DNA from: JBLHKW01 sp047618565
GTDB taxonomy: Bacteria; Planctomycetota; UBA1135; GCA-002686595
Direction of reading: 5' to 3'
DNA: 31,763 bases
Assembly: GCA_047618565.1 (NCBI GenBank)
Contig: JBLHKW010000049.1
Location: forward strand, 1-31,763
In this document: in pieces, positions 7,491 to 16,893 of the stretch
Layout: every line of letters begins with the position of its first letter
Position numbering within the stretch: position 1 is the stretch's first letter
Notes under the pieces: model-generated
Told to the model about the DNA's origin: nothing
The model's input: only the letters and a program-made list of their open reading frames with translations
The model's database searches: none
Translations under genes and position numbers: made by a program

Positions 7491-8771
7491 TCAGTGGTCG
7501 CCGGGGCCGACGTACAGCTCGCCATTCTTGACGACCAGGCGCACATGGCGCAGCGCCGTGATGCCGCGCATCGGATCGCCCTCGACCGCAATCACATCCG
7601 CAAGCAACCCGGCGCGCAGGCGCCCGATGCGGTCGCCCCAGCCCAACATGTCGGCGTTGACGCTTGTGGCGGAACGTAGAGCGTCGAGGGGAGACATCCC
7701 GTAGTCGACCATCAGCTCCAGCTCGCGCGCATTGTCACCGTGGGTGAAGACGCCCGAGTCGCTTCCATTGCAGATGGTCACACCGGCCTCCAGCGCCAGG
7801 CGGAAGCTGGCGCGCTTCGCGACGAGACGCGCCGGCTCTGGCTGCTCACCCTTGCGCCACCCCATGTACTGACTGATCGCGTCGCCGGCCGCAAGCGTGG
7901 GGCACAACGCGACACCACGCTCGGCCATCAGTGCGAAAATCTCCGCCGTGCCCCCGTCGCCGTGCTCGATGGTGGACACGCCCGCGAGAATCGCGCGCCG
8001 CATGCCCTCGGCCGTCGACGCGTGCGCCACGGTCGGGCGCCCACTCGAACTTGCCGTCTCGACGATGGTCTCGAGCTCGGCCAGCGAGAATGTCGGCCGC
8101 GCCTCGCCCTCCGGGCCCCATCGATAGTCGGCGTAGACCTTGATCCAGTCGGCGCCCTTGCCGATCTGGTTGCGGACTACGCGCACCAGATCGCCGGCAT
8201 CTGCAGCCTCCGCGCCGAGCGGCACGTCGACATGCGCCGCAAAACCCTTCGGCCCGTACGCGCCCGTCGCGACGATCGCGCGCGTGGCGATCAGCAAGCG
8301 CGGACCAGGAATGATGCCCTCGTCAATCGCCTGCCGGATCCCAACGTCCGCATAGCCGGCCCCCTCCGTGCCAAGGTCACGGGCCGTCGTGAACCCGGCG
8401 AACAACGTGGCCCGCGCGTGTTGCGCAGCCCGGATCACGCGCAGCGCCTCGGGCTCGCGCAGGACCTGGTCATTCCAGGAGGCCTCGTCATAGGGATGCA
8501 GGAGCATGTGCGAATGCGCCTCGATCAGCCCGGGCAGAAGTGTCATCCCATGCAGTTCGATCTCCCGCGCTCCATCCGGGATCGACAGGCCGCCGCGCGG
8601 GCCGACCTCCCGCAGGAGCTCGCCCTCCATCACCACGGCCCAGCCCTCGTGTACATCGACGCCGTCGAACACCCTGTCCGGCGAGAGCACCGTAACCGTC
8701 TGCCCCGATGCAGACTGCGGGACCAGAATGAGGAACAGAATCGAGTAGCAGGCGATGGCGCGATGCCCCAT
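7491..8771 (-). CDS. Exported amidohydrolase (imidazolonepropionase/prolidase-like)
   Basis: A 426-aa metal-dependent hydrolase of the amidohydrolase superfamily with an N-terminal signal peptide (cleavage near SASGQ, residue 24). The metal ligands are visible in order: HSH at 86-88 in GLIEAHSHML, K211 in WIKVYADY (candidate carbamylated lysine), H250 in PTVAHAS, H270 in STIEHGDG, and D338 in NGSDSGVF. A small N-terminal beta-sandwich (LSPDRVFDGVDVHEGWAVV) and a matching C-terminal strand set (LLADVIAVEGDPMRGI) flank the TIM barrel. Members of this group cleave cyclic amides or Xaa-Pro dipeptides, and the exported form suggests a role in peptide or amide scavenging. The substrate is unresolved. 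No clear operon partner is present. Confidence 0.9.
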   Translation of the reverse strand: MGHRAIACYSILFLILVPQSASGQTVTVLSPDRVFDGVDVHEGWAVVMEGELLREVGPRGGLSIPDGAREIELHGMTLLPGLIEAHSHMLLHPYDEASWNDQVLREPEALRVIRAAQHARATLFAGFTTARDLGTEGAGYADVGIRQAIDEGIIPGPRLLIATRAIVATGAYGPKGFAAHVDVPLGAEAADAGDLVRVVRNQIGKGADWIKVYADYRWGPEGEARPTFSLAELETIVETASSSGRPTVAHASTAEGMRRAILAGVSTIEHGDGGTAEIFALMAERGVALCPTLAAGDAISQYMGWRKGEQPEPARLVAKRASFRLALEAGVTICNGSDSGVFTHGDNARELELMVDYGMSPLDALRSATSVNADMLGWGDRIGRLRAGLLADVIAVEGDPMRGITALRHVRLVVKNGELYVGPGDH

Positions 8772-8905
8772 GGATCAGACTCCGGATGATGGAATGGTTG
8801 TGCGGGATTGCACCGTATCACGAGGCTGGATAATCCCTGTCGTCCGGCGCGCGTGTGTCGAAGAAGCGTCACCGCTGCACGGTATGGGATCCCGGTTTCC
8901 CGGCC

Positions 8906-11059
8906 CTACAGGTAATCCAGCACGCCCAGCCCGTCCTCATCCGTCAACGTGACGGTGCTCGCGCGGTAATGGACGCCCACCGAGATGCGCGCGGTCCACG
9001 GCAGCGACTCCCTGTCGCAGATCGAGCCCAGCGCACGGGCGATGAGCGCGCGCGTCCAATCGGACAGACTGTCGTCCGAGAGCGCTCTCACAAGTACCGG
9101 GACGGAGCGCGAGTCACCCACCTGGGCCAGGGCCAGAGCGACAGGTGCCTGGCTCCCGAACCCCCTCGCGCGCGTCAACCGGCGAGCCAGCGCGGGAGCA
9201 ACGTCCTCATCGCCGCAAAGGGCCAGTCCAACACCCAGACTCTCCATGAGGAACGGTCGATGCGTGGCGTCGTCCATCACCGCCCGCAGGGCACCCACAG
9301 CGGTCGCATCGCCCGTCAGCCCCAGGGCGATCGCGGCGGAGCAGCGCGGACCATCCGCGCCGCCGAAGAACTCGAGCCTTTCGGCCAGCAGATCGATCGA
9401 AGCGCGGTCATTCAGGAGGCCCAGGGCCAGCATGTGTGCTCCACTCTCACTCGGGCGCCTGTTTTCGGCGCAGGCGCGTCGCAGGGTCTTGAGAGTGCTG
9501 GGCGCCAACGCCTGCCCCTGTCGCTGGAGTTCGTGGCCCATGACGCCCAGGGCGAGCGCGGCCCACGCGCGCTGGGGGGACGGGCCGCCCGAAACCTGTT
9601 CGAGCAGCAGCGCGCGTACCGCATCGCGGCCCGCGAACGGCGCTCGGCCCTGACCAGCGCGCGAGCTCGACTGCGCCAGCGCGATCAAGGCGAAACGCTT
9701 CACCTGCGCCTCACCACGATCGGTGAGCCCCATGAGTTGAGTGCGGATGCGGTCGTCGACGGATCCCGCCTGAGCGTCGCCATCGCCCAGGATCCCGAGC
9801 GCCACAACGCAACCCTGCTGGACCTCGACCTGCTCGCCCGAGCCCGGCGCGACGGCCGCCAGCAGCATTTCCGCGCTGCGATCCCGCACGCCCTCAGGAC
9901 CGCCCACACACAGGCGCGCCATCGCGGTCGGCGCATGTGCGCGCACGAACCAGTGACGGCTCGTCTTGTTAGCGCGCGCCCTGGCCGGATCGAAGTAGTC
10001 GAGCAGGAACTCGAGCTGCGTCCTGCGGGACAGTGCATACCGGTAGTTCGGACGGGAGGGATCGCTGCGCAGTCCGGCCGCCGGAAGCGTCCAGTCCACG
10101 GGCGTCATCCCGAGCGCGATCATCGCAGCGACCTTCAAGTCCCGAGTTGCGAAGTGCGGTTCGGTCAACACGTCCATCAGATGCTCGGCGATCTCACGGC
10201 GCACATCGCTCGACGCGTTCCCGTTACCAATCAGGCCCAGCCCGTAAGCCGCACATGCGCGTACCCGTAGAGAGACTCGAACGCTGGAAACGAGTTCGCG
10301 GCCGCGCTGGCCATCCTTCATCAGTGATGCCAGCGTGGACACGGATCCGGGATCCCCAAGAATTCCGAGCGCGACAGCGGCGGTCTCTGCCAACCACTCG
10401 TTCCCATGACTCAGGTAGGCCTCCAGGACCGACGGGTAGGGCGATGACTGCGGGCCGACACTGGCTGCACCCGGTGGCGCGATGCGCGCCAGGGCGAGCA
10501 GGCTCGCGCGGCCAAGCTCCGGGCTGCGGGCATTCCGAAGCGCATCGAGCAGTGCCGGGATCGCCAATCGAGTCGCCTGACGGGTCGATGGCTTGCGCAG
10601 TTTCCAGGTGTCTACCTTGCCCCCCGGACTCAGGAAGAACGCATCGCTGGCGGATCCGGGATCATCGACGTGCAGCCGCGTCTTCAGGTCGAGGTACGCA
10701 TGTCGGTTGTGGCGCCACCAGAACTGCCAGACCGTCTTGTCGGGCTCGGCGCGCAGACGTGTGTCCGATCCAGCCCGTTCCAGCGTGGCCCGAACGGATG
10801 CCGGCGTCTGCGGGCCGGAGCTCGCCCCCCCGCGACCATGCCAACGGGAGGGTGATGGGAGAGGGGTGTCGCTTCCGCGCGGCGCCGAATCTGCCGGTCC
10901 GCGATATCGCTGCGCCAAACCATCGCCAGCGAGCAAGCAGAGGAACAGAAGGGTGCACGCGACGGCCCGGGCCACCCGGATCAGCGCGTCTCTCTGGACG
11001 CCCATTCGTAGCGTGCCCAGGTCGTCGAGCGCGAGGTCAGGCAATATGAGGCGTTTCAT
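8906..11059 (-). CDS. Large secreted HEAT-repeat protein under a sigma-54 promoter
   Basis: With start ATG at 11059 the protein is 717 aa. A hydrophobic signal (VACTLLFLCLLAGDGLAQ) ends near residue 50. A second ATG at 11005 would leave an ordinary 32-residue signal peptide; 11059 has GGAG ten bases upstream, while 11005 has no SD. Frames further upstream are excluded by the promoter at 11130-11146. After a variable region with a Trp-rich patch (VWQFWWRHNRHAY), most of the protein is HEAT/PBS-lyase-like repeats, with recurring LGLIGN, LGILGD, LGVMG and LGLTGD turns followed by an AV-rich helix. Such solenoids bind proteins, and no enzyme motif is seen. It may be periplasmic or surface-associated. 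Function unknown. Confidence 0.85.
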   Translation of the reverse strand: MKRLILPDLALDDLGTLRMGVQRDALIRVARAVACTLLFLCLLAGDGLAQRYRGPADSAPRGSDTPLPSPSRWHGRGGASSGPQTPASVRATLERAGSDTRLRAEPDKTVWQFWWRHNRHAYLDLKTRLHVDDPGSASDAFFLSPGGKVDTWKLRKPSTRQATRLAIPALLDALRNARSPELGRASLLALARIAPPGAASVGPQSSPYPSVLEAYLSHGNEWLAETAAVALGILGDPGSVSTLASLMKDGQRGRELVSSVRVSLRVRACAAYGLGLIGNGNASSDVRREIAEHLMDVLTEPHFATRDLKVAAMIALGMTPVDWTLPAAGLRSDPSRPNYRYALSRRTQLEFLLDYFDPARARANKTSRHWFVRAHAPTAMARLCVGGPEGVRDRSAEMLLAAVAPGSGEQVEVQQGCVVALGILGDGDAQAGSVDDRIRTQLMGLTDRGEAQVKRFALIALAQSSSRAGQGRAPFAGRDAVRALLLEQVSGGPSPQRAWAALALGVMGHELQRQGQALAPSTLKTLRRACAENRRPSESGAHMLALGLLNDRASIDLLAERLEFFGGADGPRCSAAIALGLTGDATAVGALRAVMDDATHRPFLMESLGVGLALCGDEDVAPALARRLTRARGFGSQAPVALALAQVGDSRSVPVLVRALSDDSLSDWTRALIARALGSICDRESLPWTARISVGVHYRASTVTLTDEDGLGVLDYL

Positions 11060-11079
11060 GTCCGGGTCGCTCCGTCTTG

Positions 11080-11091
11080 GGACTGCAGTCC
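11080..11091. promoter_or_regulatory. 12-bp perfect palindrome in leader, possible operator
   Basis: GGACTGCAGTCC is a perfect inverted repeat lying between the sigma-54 promoter (11130-11146) and the HEAT gene start at 11059, so it would be in the 5' UTR. It could be a regulator-binding site or a small RNA hairpin. No specific regulator can be named. Confidence 0.3.
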
Positions 11092-11129
11092 GGAGGCGAA
11101 GCTGGACTGCCCCCGGCATCGAGCGGAAG

Positions 11130-11146
11130 AGCAAGCCGCGTGCCAG
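11130..11146 (-). promoter_or_regulatory. Consensus sigma-54 (RpoN) promoter
   Basis: On the minus strand the sequence is CTGGCACG-CGGC-TTGCT, an exact match to the established sigma-54 consensus TGGCACG-N4-TTGC, including the flanking pyrimidine and W. Transcription would start near 11119, about 60 nt upstream of the HEAT-protein ATG at 11059. Sigma-54 promoters need an AAA+ enhancer-binding activator; its site would be expected upstream, within the 3' end of the intergenic region or inside the sulfatase-fold gene. No such site was recognised. Confidence 0.85.
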
Positions 11147-11303
11147 CCGCCCGTGGGGGACCTCGGACGGGTCCTTCCTACCCTTGATCCGGGTCGATGT
11201 CCGGCGCGCGTAACGTCCGCGGCTCTTTTGGGAGAACGCCCGGCCGCGCCCCCGACAAGTATCTACGGACCCGGTGAGATCCCAGGACAGAACGGCCGCG
11301 TGG

Positions 11304-13721
11304 TCAGTCGTCCTGACCCGTCTGCCGTGCGCGGTAATCCGCGAGTTCCCCCTCGATACGCTCGAGGAGCGCGTCGGCCACCCGCTCGCTGGCCCTGCTC
11401 GCGGCCCGCTGCGCCAGATCGATCGCTCGTTCGGTGTCGCCTGCCTGGGCAGCTGCGGCTGCGGCCGCGGCGAGCACACGCGGATCCTGCGCGTGACTTC
11501 CCTTCAGCAAGCGCTCCGATATGCGCCGGGCCCGCTCTTCATCGCGCACTTGCGGGTCGTCATCGGTGGCCAGGACACGCAGGCGCAACGCCGCCAGCGC
11601 GGCGGTCGGCTGCTGTTGTCTCAGTCCAGCATCCAGCAACTCGAGTGCCCGAGCGCCATCTCCACGGTCGATCCAGAACTGCACCGCGGCTGTGCGCAGG
11701 GAGGCGTTGCGTGGGAGCAGGCTGAGGGACTCCTCGTAGACGGCCTGCGCCTCGTCGACGCGCCCGCCATCCACCAGCAGGGTGGCCAGATCCAGGCGAG
11801 CGCCCAGCTCGCGCGGTCGACGGTCCAGTGCGCTGCGCAGGCTGGCGATGGCCTCATCCGGACGCCCCATCGCGGCCAGGGTCTTCGCGCGCAACAGGTC
11901 GACCCGTGCATTCTCCGGAAAGCGTTCGCTCGCCACATCCAGAGTCGTGAGGGCGGCCTCGTAGTCTTCCGCAAGGATGCACGCATTCGCGAGATTGGTG
12001 GCCGCCATGGCCAGGTCCGGGTCGCACTCCATCGTGCGCGCGAACTGCACGCGAGCTTCCTCGAGCTGATCGGAGTCGGCCAGCATGGCGCCCAGGCGCA
12101 AGCGATCCCCGCAGCGTTCCGGGTCGAGCGCGAGAGCGTGCCTGAGGTGGGGAATGGCCTCGCTGCTGCGATTCAGCGCTGCGTAACACTGCGCCAGGTA
12201 GCTGACGCCACGTACATAGTCCGGGTTGGTCGCCAGATAGGCGCGCCAGTTCTCGATACCAGACTCGTAGTTGCCATCGCGCATGGCCCCGAGGCCGGTG
12301 TAGCAATGGTTGATTTCCCGCGTCATGTCCATCGGGTTGACGCCACTGGCCTCGAAGTGGCTCAGCTCGTCGGCCCAGTAGTGCGGGTCCTCCTCGACCT
12401 CCAGGTCATCGGCAGATGCATAGCCCAGGGCGGCGAGGCGTTGCTCGTCCTCCGCGGTCAGCACGTTCTCCTCACCGCGGCCCAGCAGCGGCGGCGCGTC
12501 GGCAATGATCGCGCGCAGCGTCGCACGCATGGCCGCGAATGGCGCCCCGTCATCCTGCGCGCGATCCCGGGTCTCGGCCGCATCCGTCGCGATCTTGTAG
12601 AGTTCCGGGCGCGGGCCGTGGATGTACTTCCAGCCCCCGTGGTTCAGGCCGCGAAGCTCCGAGTACTCGAATCTCGTGCGCGGCTCGACGGTCTCCGAGT
12701 AGGTGGCCAGGCCCAGGTCGGAATCCGGGTTCTCGAGCAACGGGATCAAACTGGTGCCCTGGATATCGATGGGCGCCGCGACTCCCACCAGGTCCATGAT
12801 CGTGGGCAGCAGATCCACCAGGCCAACCTGTGCGCGGACCACCTGCCTGGAAGCGATCCGGGGTGGGGCCCACATGACGAGCGGGACGTCCAGAGTGGCC
12901 TCGTAGAGGAACGCGCCGTGCGTCGTCTCCTGGTGCTCGTCGAAGCCATCGCCATGGTCGGACGTGAGCACGATCAGGGTGCGCTGCGCGAGGTCCGTGC
13001 TGCGCACGTGATCGAGGACACGGCCAACCTGCGCGTCCACGTAGGCGATCTCGGCGGCGTAGCCGTTTCCGAACTGGCCCGCGAAAGGTTCGGGTGCACG
13101 GTAGGGTTGATGGGGGTCGTAGTAGTGGAGGAACAGGAAGAACGGCTCCTGCACTCCATGGCGCGACTCGAGGAACACGAGCGCCGCGTCACTGACGGGC
13201 TCCGCCGCGCGTTCGGCCTCGAGCAGATCGTCGTGGTTCTCACGGGCTTCACGCGCAGGTAATGCGTCCCCGGCCAGATCCTCTCCGTACTGGTCGAATC
13301 CCTGGGCCAGACCGTACTCGGCCTCGAGCACGGCTGCGCTGATCTCCGCACGAGTCGCAAACCCGGCTTCCTGCAGAAGCTCGGCCAGGGTCACGTTCTC
13401 GTCCGAGAGGGTGAAAGTACCGTTGTTGCGCGCCCCGTGAACGAACGGGTAGGTGCCGGTCATCATCGTCGCGTGGGACGGCAAGGTGAGCGGGCATGAG
13501 GACGTGCAGGAGTCGAAGCGCGTGCCCTCGCCAGCCAGGCGATCGATGTTCGGAGTGATCGCGAGCGGTTGCCCGTAGCAGCCCACGTGATCCGCCCGCA
13601 GGGTGTCGATCGAGATGAAGAGGACACTGAGCGCGCCGTCGCCCGGTCCGGAACCGGCGCCCGAACACGCGACCAGCCCCAGAACAGCCAGCCTCAGGGG
13701 AACTCGTCTTGCTGCGCCCAT
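11304..13721 (-). CDS. Lipoprotein: alkaline-phosphatase-superfamily (sulfatase-fold) domain plus TPR repeats
   Basis: An 805-aa protein with a lipobox (GLVACS, Cys19). Residues 32-400 form a sulfatase-fold domain: metal ligand D39 in ISIDTLRADHVGCYG, the nucleophile region CPLTLPSHATMMTG at 76-89, and TSDHGDGFDEH for the second metal site. At the position of the formylglycine Cys/Ser (C/S-X-P-S-R) it has Thr79 (TLPSH), and the Arg is His83. It therefore should not be activated as a classical sulfatase and may be a phospho- or other esterase using Thr. Residues 500-790 are TPR-type helical repeats (for example AIPHLRHALALDPE, AIASLRSALDRRPRE). This domain pair recurs in planctomycetes and other environmental bacteria. 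ATG at 13721 lacks a clear SD. Substrate unknown. Confidence 0.88.
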   Translation of the reverse strand: MGAARRVPLRLAVLGLVACSGAGSGPGDGALSVLFISIDTLRADHVGCYGQPLAITPNIDRLAGEGTRFDSCTSSCPLTLPSHATMMTGTYPFVHGARNNGTFTLSDENVTLAELLQEAGFATRAEISAAVLEAEYGLAQGFDQYGEDLAGDALPAREARENHDDLLEAERAAEPVSDAALVFLESRHGVQEPFFLFLHYYDPHQPYRAPEPFAGQFGNGYAAEIAYVDAQVGRVLDHVRSTDLAQRTLIVLTSDHGDGFDEHQETTHGAFLYEATLDVPLVMWAPPRIASRQVVRAQVGLVDLLPTIMDLVGVAAPIDIQGTSLIPLLENPDSDLGLATYSETVEPRTRFEYSELRGLNHGGWKYIHGPRPELYKIATDAAETRDRAQDDGAPFAAMRATLRAIIADAPPLLGRGEENVLTAEDEQRLAALGYASADDLEVEEDPHYWADELSHFEASGVNPMDMTREINHCYTGLGAMRDGNYESGIENWRAYLATNPDYVRGVSYLAQCYAALNRSSEAIPHLRHALALDPERCGDRLRLGAMLADSDQLEEARVQFARTMECDPDLAMAATNLANACILAEDYEAALTTLDVASERFPENARVDLLRAKTLAAMGRPDEAIASLRSALDRRPRELGARLDLATLLVDGGRVDEAQAVYEESLSLLPRNASLRTAAVQFWIDRGDGARALELLDAGLRQQQPTAALAALRLRVLATDDDPQVRDEERARRISERLLKGSHAQDPRVLAAAAAAAAQAGDTERAIDLAQRAASRASERVADALLERIEGELADYRARQTGQDD

Positions 13722-13997
13722 CGCGAACGGACTTTACTGGGAGCCCCAGGAGTGCCGCATCCTATCTATCGGATCTTTCGCCCCGACACACGAGTCCCGG
13801 GCCGGCCTGGTGCGATCCTCGGCACCTTCCAGGCGTGGCCCGCGCATGCACGGCCACGGCTCCAACCCTGGGGATGCCAGATGCTGGAACCGGCCTACAG
13901 GACCTCAAGCTCAGAGCCACCCGCGCCGAGGAGGATGAGTCACCGTTGGCGAGAGGGACCCCCGGGTCTCGAGCTCCAGCTGACATTTGCACGCCAC

Positions 13998-16547
13998 ATG
14001 GAGAATCGATCAAGAACACGCCGATGGCAACTGCTGGTTGCGGCACTCGCCGTCGCCTGCTTCGTCGTCGGGCGAGCGTCGTTGTTCGTCGCAACACCGT
14101 TAGGCTACGCGCTGCCTGCCGGGCCCATGGCAGGCATCGCACTGATCGGGATCCTGCTGCTGGGCGCCCGTGCGTGGCCTGCCATCTGGCTCGCCTCGTT
14201 CTGCATCCATGCGACGGCCCCGCTCGACATGGCCGTGGGCGGCACCCTCAATGGGTACGTGCTGGCGGCGTCCCTCGGACTCGGCGCGACGCTTCAAGCG
14301 CTGCTCGGGGCGCTCCTGCTGCGCCGGTTCAGTGGATTCCCCAATCCGCTGCTGGATGGGCGACAGGTAGCGCTCTTGCTCGTGCTGGGCGGCCCGGTCG
14401 CGTGCGTGGTCAGCGCCACGGTTGGCGTCATCACGCTCACGGCCGCGCAGGCCATCCCGTTTGAGGGCGCGGCGACCAGCTGGCGAAACTGGTGGCTCGC
14501 CGATAGTTTGGGCGCGGCCGTGCTCGCACCCGTCATGCTGGTCGCGTTCGCCAACCCGCGGTACACCTGGCGATCCATGTGGAAGGGCGTCGCCATCCCG
14601 GTGTCGCTCGCCCTGGTGGCCGTGACGTTGTTGTTCATCCAGGTACGCAAGTGGGAGGCCATCGAGAACGAACTCCAGTTCGAACGGATGGTCGACCACG
14701 GCGTCGGCTTCCTCAGCCACGACTATGATCGTGATGTGGAAGCCGTACGCGGCATCGCCCACCTGCTCGAAGCCGTCGGCGATACCGACCGTACGACCTT
14801 CTTCAAGTTCGTCCGAGACGGGCTGGAAAACCATCCAGACGTACAAGCCTTCGAGTGGATTCCACGTGTCCGAGACGCTGACCGAGCGGCCTTCGAACAG
14901 CGAGCGCACGCCGACGGTCTCGCTGACTTCCGTTTCACCGAGCGCAACGCGGACGGGGAGATAGCCCCCGCCCGCGCGCGCGACGAGTACTTCCCCGTGT
15001 ATTACGTGGAGCCCATGGCCGGCAATCAGCGCGCCCTGGGCTTCGATCTGGGATCGAGCCCGGCGCGACTGAAAGCCCTGGTCGAGTCGAGGGACACCGG
15101 TAAACCCATCGCGACCGGCCGCATCACACTGGTCCAGGAGACGGGGACCTCCTTTGGCTTTCTGACCTTTGTGCCGTGCTACTCCCCCGGTGGACCGACG
15201 ACCATCGCCGGGCGCCGCGAGCAGCTCCTCGGATTCGGCCTGGGCGTCTTCCGCATCGGCGATCTGGCCCTGGGCATGCTGGATCAGCTCGCGGGCGAGG
15301 GCGTCGCGATCGAGATTCGGGACCTGGACGCGCCCGCAGAGAGCAGCGAGCTACTCATCGCGGGCTGGGACGACTCGGTCGGCGCACATGGACCGCCCGT
15401 CGTGCGCACGGTGGCTGTTGGGGGTCGAAGGTGGAGGATCAGCGCCTACCCCACGAGCCATTACGCGTCGGGATTGTCGGCCGCGCAGTCATGGGCCGCT
15501 TTGGTGGGCGGCTTGTTGCTCACGGGCCTCCTCGGCGGATTTGCCCTGGTCACGGGCGGGCGGCGTGCAACCGTCGACCGGTTGGTGGTCGCGCGCACCA
15601 CGGAGCTGACCCACGTTGTCAGCCAACTCTCGGACGAGATGACGGAACGCGAAGCCGTCGAACAGGAACGCGAGGAGATCCGCCAGGCTCTGGAACGAGC
15701 ACAGAAGCTCGAGTCGATCGGCCGGCTCGCAGCAGGCGTCGCGCACGAGATCAACACGCCGATGCAATTCGTCGGAGACAACGTGGAGTTCCTGTGCCGC
15801 AGCCTGGACGATCTGCTCGCTCTCGCCATGCAGCTCGCAGAGCGGCTCGAGGATGGCGACAAGCCACTCAATGAGGTCGATTGGCCCGAGCTCGGCACAT
15901 TGCTCGAAGAGCTGGACCTCGGCTTCCTCGCCGATGAGATCCCCGCAGCCTCGGGGCATGCGCGCGACGGAGTGGACCGCGTGACGACCATCGTGTGCTC
16001 GCTGAAGGAATTCTCCCATCCCGGGGGCAAGGGCATCGAGAACGTGGATCTCAACAGCTGCATCTCGAACACCGTGGCCGTCGGGCGAAACGAATGGAAG
16101 TACGCGGCCGAGATGGTCCTCGAGCTCGATCCAAACCTGCCTCCGGTCCCGTGCGTGAGAGGCGAGATCAACCAGGTGCTCCTGAACCTCGTCATCAACG
16201 CAGCGCATGCGATCGAAGAAGCCCAGGGTGACTCGGGCGAGAAGGGCGAGATCCGCATCAGTACCGCGTGCACAGGAACGGAGATCGAAGTCCGCATCTC
16301 GGACACCGGTGTCGGCATCCCCGCGAAGCATTGTGCCCTGATCTTCGAGCCTTTCTTCACGACGAAGGCGGTCGGCAAGGGGACCGGCCAGGGGCTCGCT
16401 CTGGCCCACTCGGTCATCACCAAGCAGCACGGCGGCAAGCTCCTGGTCGAGAGCACTCCTGGACAGGGCACGACCTTCTCGATCCAGTTGCCCTTGATTC
16501 CACCGGCCGGCGCGCCGGTACCGGCAGCCTCCGTGGCCACGGCGTAG
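13998..16547 (+). CDS. Membrane sensor histidine kinase, MASE1-CHASE-HisKA-HATPase
   Basis: With start ATG 13998 the protein is 849 aa. Residues 8-190 contain about eight hydrophobic helices of the MASE1 type. Residues 220-430 form a CHASE domain (extracytoplasmic ligand sensing, FKFVRDGLENHPDVQAFEWI). A further membrane helix lies near 500-520, then a coiled coil. The H-box is GVAHEINTPMQFVGDN with phospho-acceptor His583. The N-box is NQVLLNLVINAAHA, the G1 box SDTGVGIP, the F-box FEPFFTTK and the G2 box GTGQGLALAHSV, so the ATPase domain is complete. No receiver domain or adjacent response regulator exists: it is an orphan kinase. The frame is open further upstream (ATGs at 13935 and 13881, the latter after GGGGA), so the start is uncertain. 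The 276 bp between it and the divergent gene hold nothing else I recognise. Confidence 0.9.
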   Translation: MENRSRTRRWQLLVAALAVACFVVGRASLFVATPLGYALPAGPMAGIALIGILLLGARAWPAIWLASFCIHATAPLDMAVGGTLNGYVLAASLGLGATLQALLGALLLRRFSGFPNPLLDGRQVALLLVLGGPVACVVSATVGVITLTAAQAIPFEGAATSWRNWWLADSLGAAVLAPVMLVAFANPRYTWRSMWKGVAIPVSLALVAVTLLFIQVRKWEAIENELQFERMVDHGVGFLSHDYDRDVEAVRGIAHLLEAVGDTDRTTFFKFVRDGLENHPDVQAFEWIPRVRDADRAAFEQRAHADGLADFRFTERNADGEIAPARARDEYFPVYYVEPMAGNQRALGFDLGSSPARLKALVESRDTGKPIATGRITLVQETGTSFGFLTFVPCYSPGGPTTIAGRREQLLGFGLGVFRIGDLALGMLDQLAGEGVAIEIRDLDAPAESSELLIAGWDDSVGAHGPPVVRTVAVGGRRWRISAYPTSHYASGLSAAQSWAALVGGLLLTGLLGGFALVTGGRRATVDRLVVARTTELTHVVSQLSDEMTEREAVEQEREEIRQALERAQKLESIGRLAAGVAHEINTPMQFVGDNVEFLCRSLDDLLALAMQLAERLEDGDKPLNEVDWPELGTLLEELDLGFLADEIPAASGHARDGVDRVTTIVCSLKEFSHPGGKGIENVDLNSCISNTVAVGRNEWKYAAEMVLELDPNLPPVPCVRGEINQVLLNLVINAAHAIEEAQGDSGEKGEIRISTACTGTEIEVRISDTGVGIPAKHCALIFEPFFTTKAVGKGTGQGLALAHSVITKQHGGKLLVESTPGQGTTFSIQLPLIPPAGAPVPAASVATA

Positions 16548-16691
16548 GGATACGGATCGACATTTGCGGCCTCACGCGGCGTGTCCATGGCGCCGGGCAT
16601 GCGCTTGCCTGCGAATCTGCGAAAAGATGAAGGTCTCGGGACCCGGTTTTCGGAGAGCACCCTGACCGGACATCAGAACGGACGGGAGACC

Positions 16692-16718
16692 GGCTCCCCG
16701 CTTTGCAGGGCGGGAGCC
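16692..16718. terminator. Hairpin in convergent intergenic region, probable bidirectional terminator
   Basis: GGCTCC/GGGAGCC arms form a 9-bp stem with one bulged base (16692-16701 with 16710-16718) and an eight-base loop TTTGCAGG. There is no clear T-tract. It lies in the 346-bp gap (16548-16893) between the kinase (+) and the D15 barrel gene (-), which converge here. The rest of that gap shows no convincing ORF or RNA gene. Confidence 0.5.
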
Positions 16719-16893
16719 TCAGAGCAGGTCCCCGTTCAGCGGTTCGGAGCACGCCAGCGCCGTTGCCTCTCTCCATTCCTCGGCAGGATTGACTCTCTCG
16801 TCTTCCTACCGGCATGGCCACGGCGTGCTCCGTCCGCGTTTCCGTCCTCGCCATCGCCAACGATGCTGGCACCCGCAAGTGGGCGCTACCCGG

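Noticed and set aside
8855..10270. 471-aa plus-strand open frame opposite the HEAT gene
   Set aside because: Antisense shadow of a GC-rich gene; low-information Arg/Ala composition and no homology pattern.
11274..13262. 662-aa open frame on the plus strand opposite the sulfatase/TPR gene
   Set aside because: Composition is Arg/Gln/Gly-rich with no domain, signal or SD. It mirrors the third-codon GC bias of the well-supported minus-strand gene.
13569..13997. Upstream extension of the histidine kinase frame
   Set aside because: It overlaps the divergent lipoprotein gene start and has no signal or domain; the MASE1 membrane region begins after 13998.
15461..16660. 399-aa minus-strand frame opposite the histidine kinase
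   Set aside because: Ser/Arg-rich shadow; the plus strand encodes all kinase motifs.
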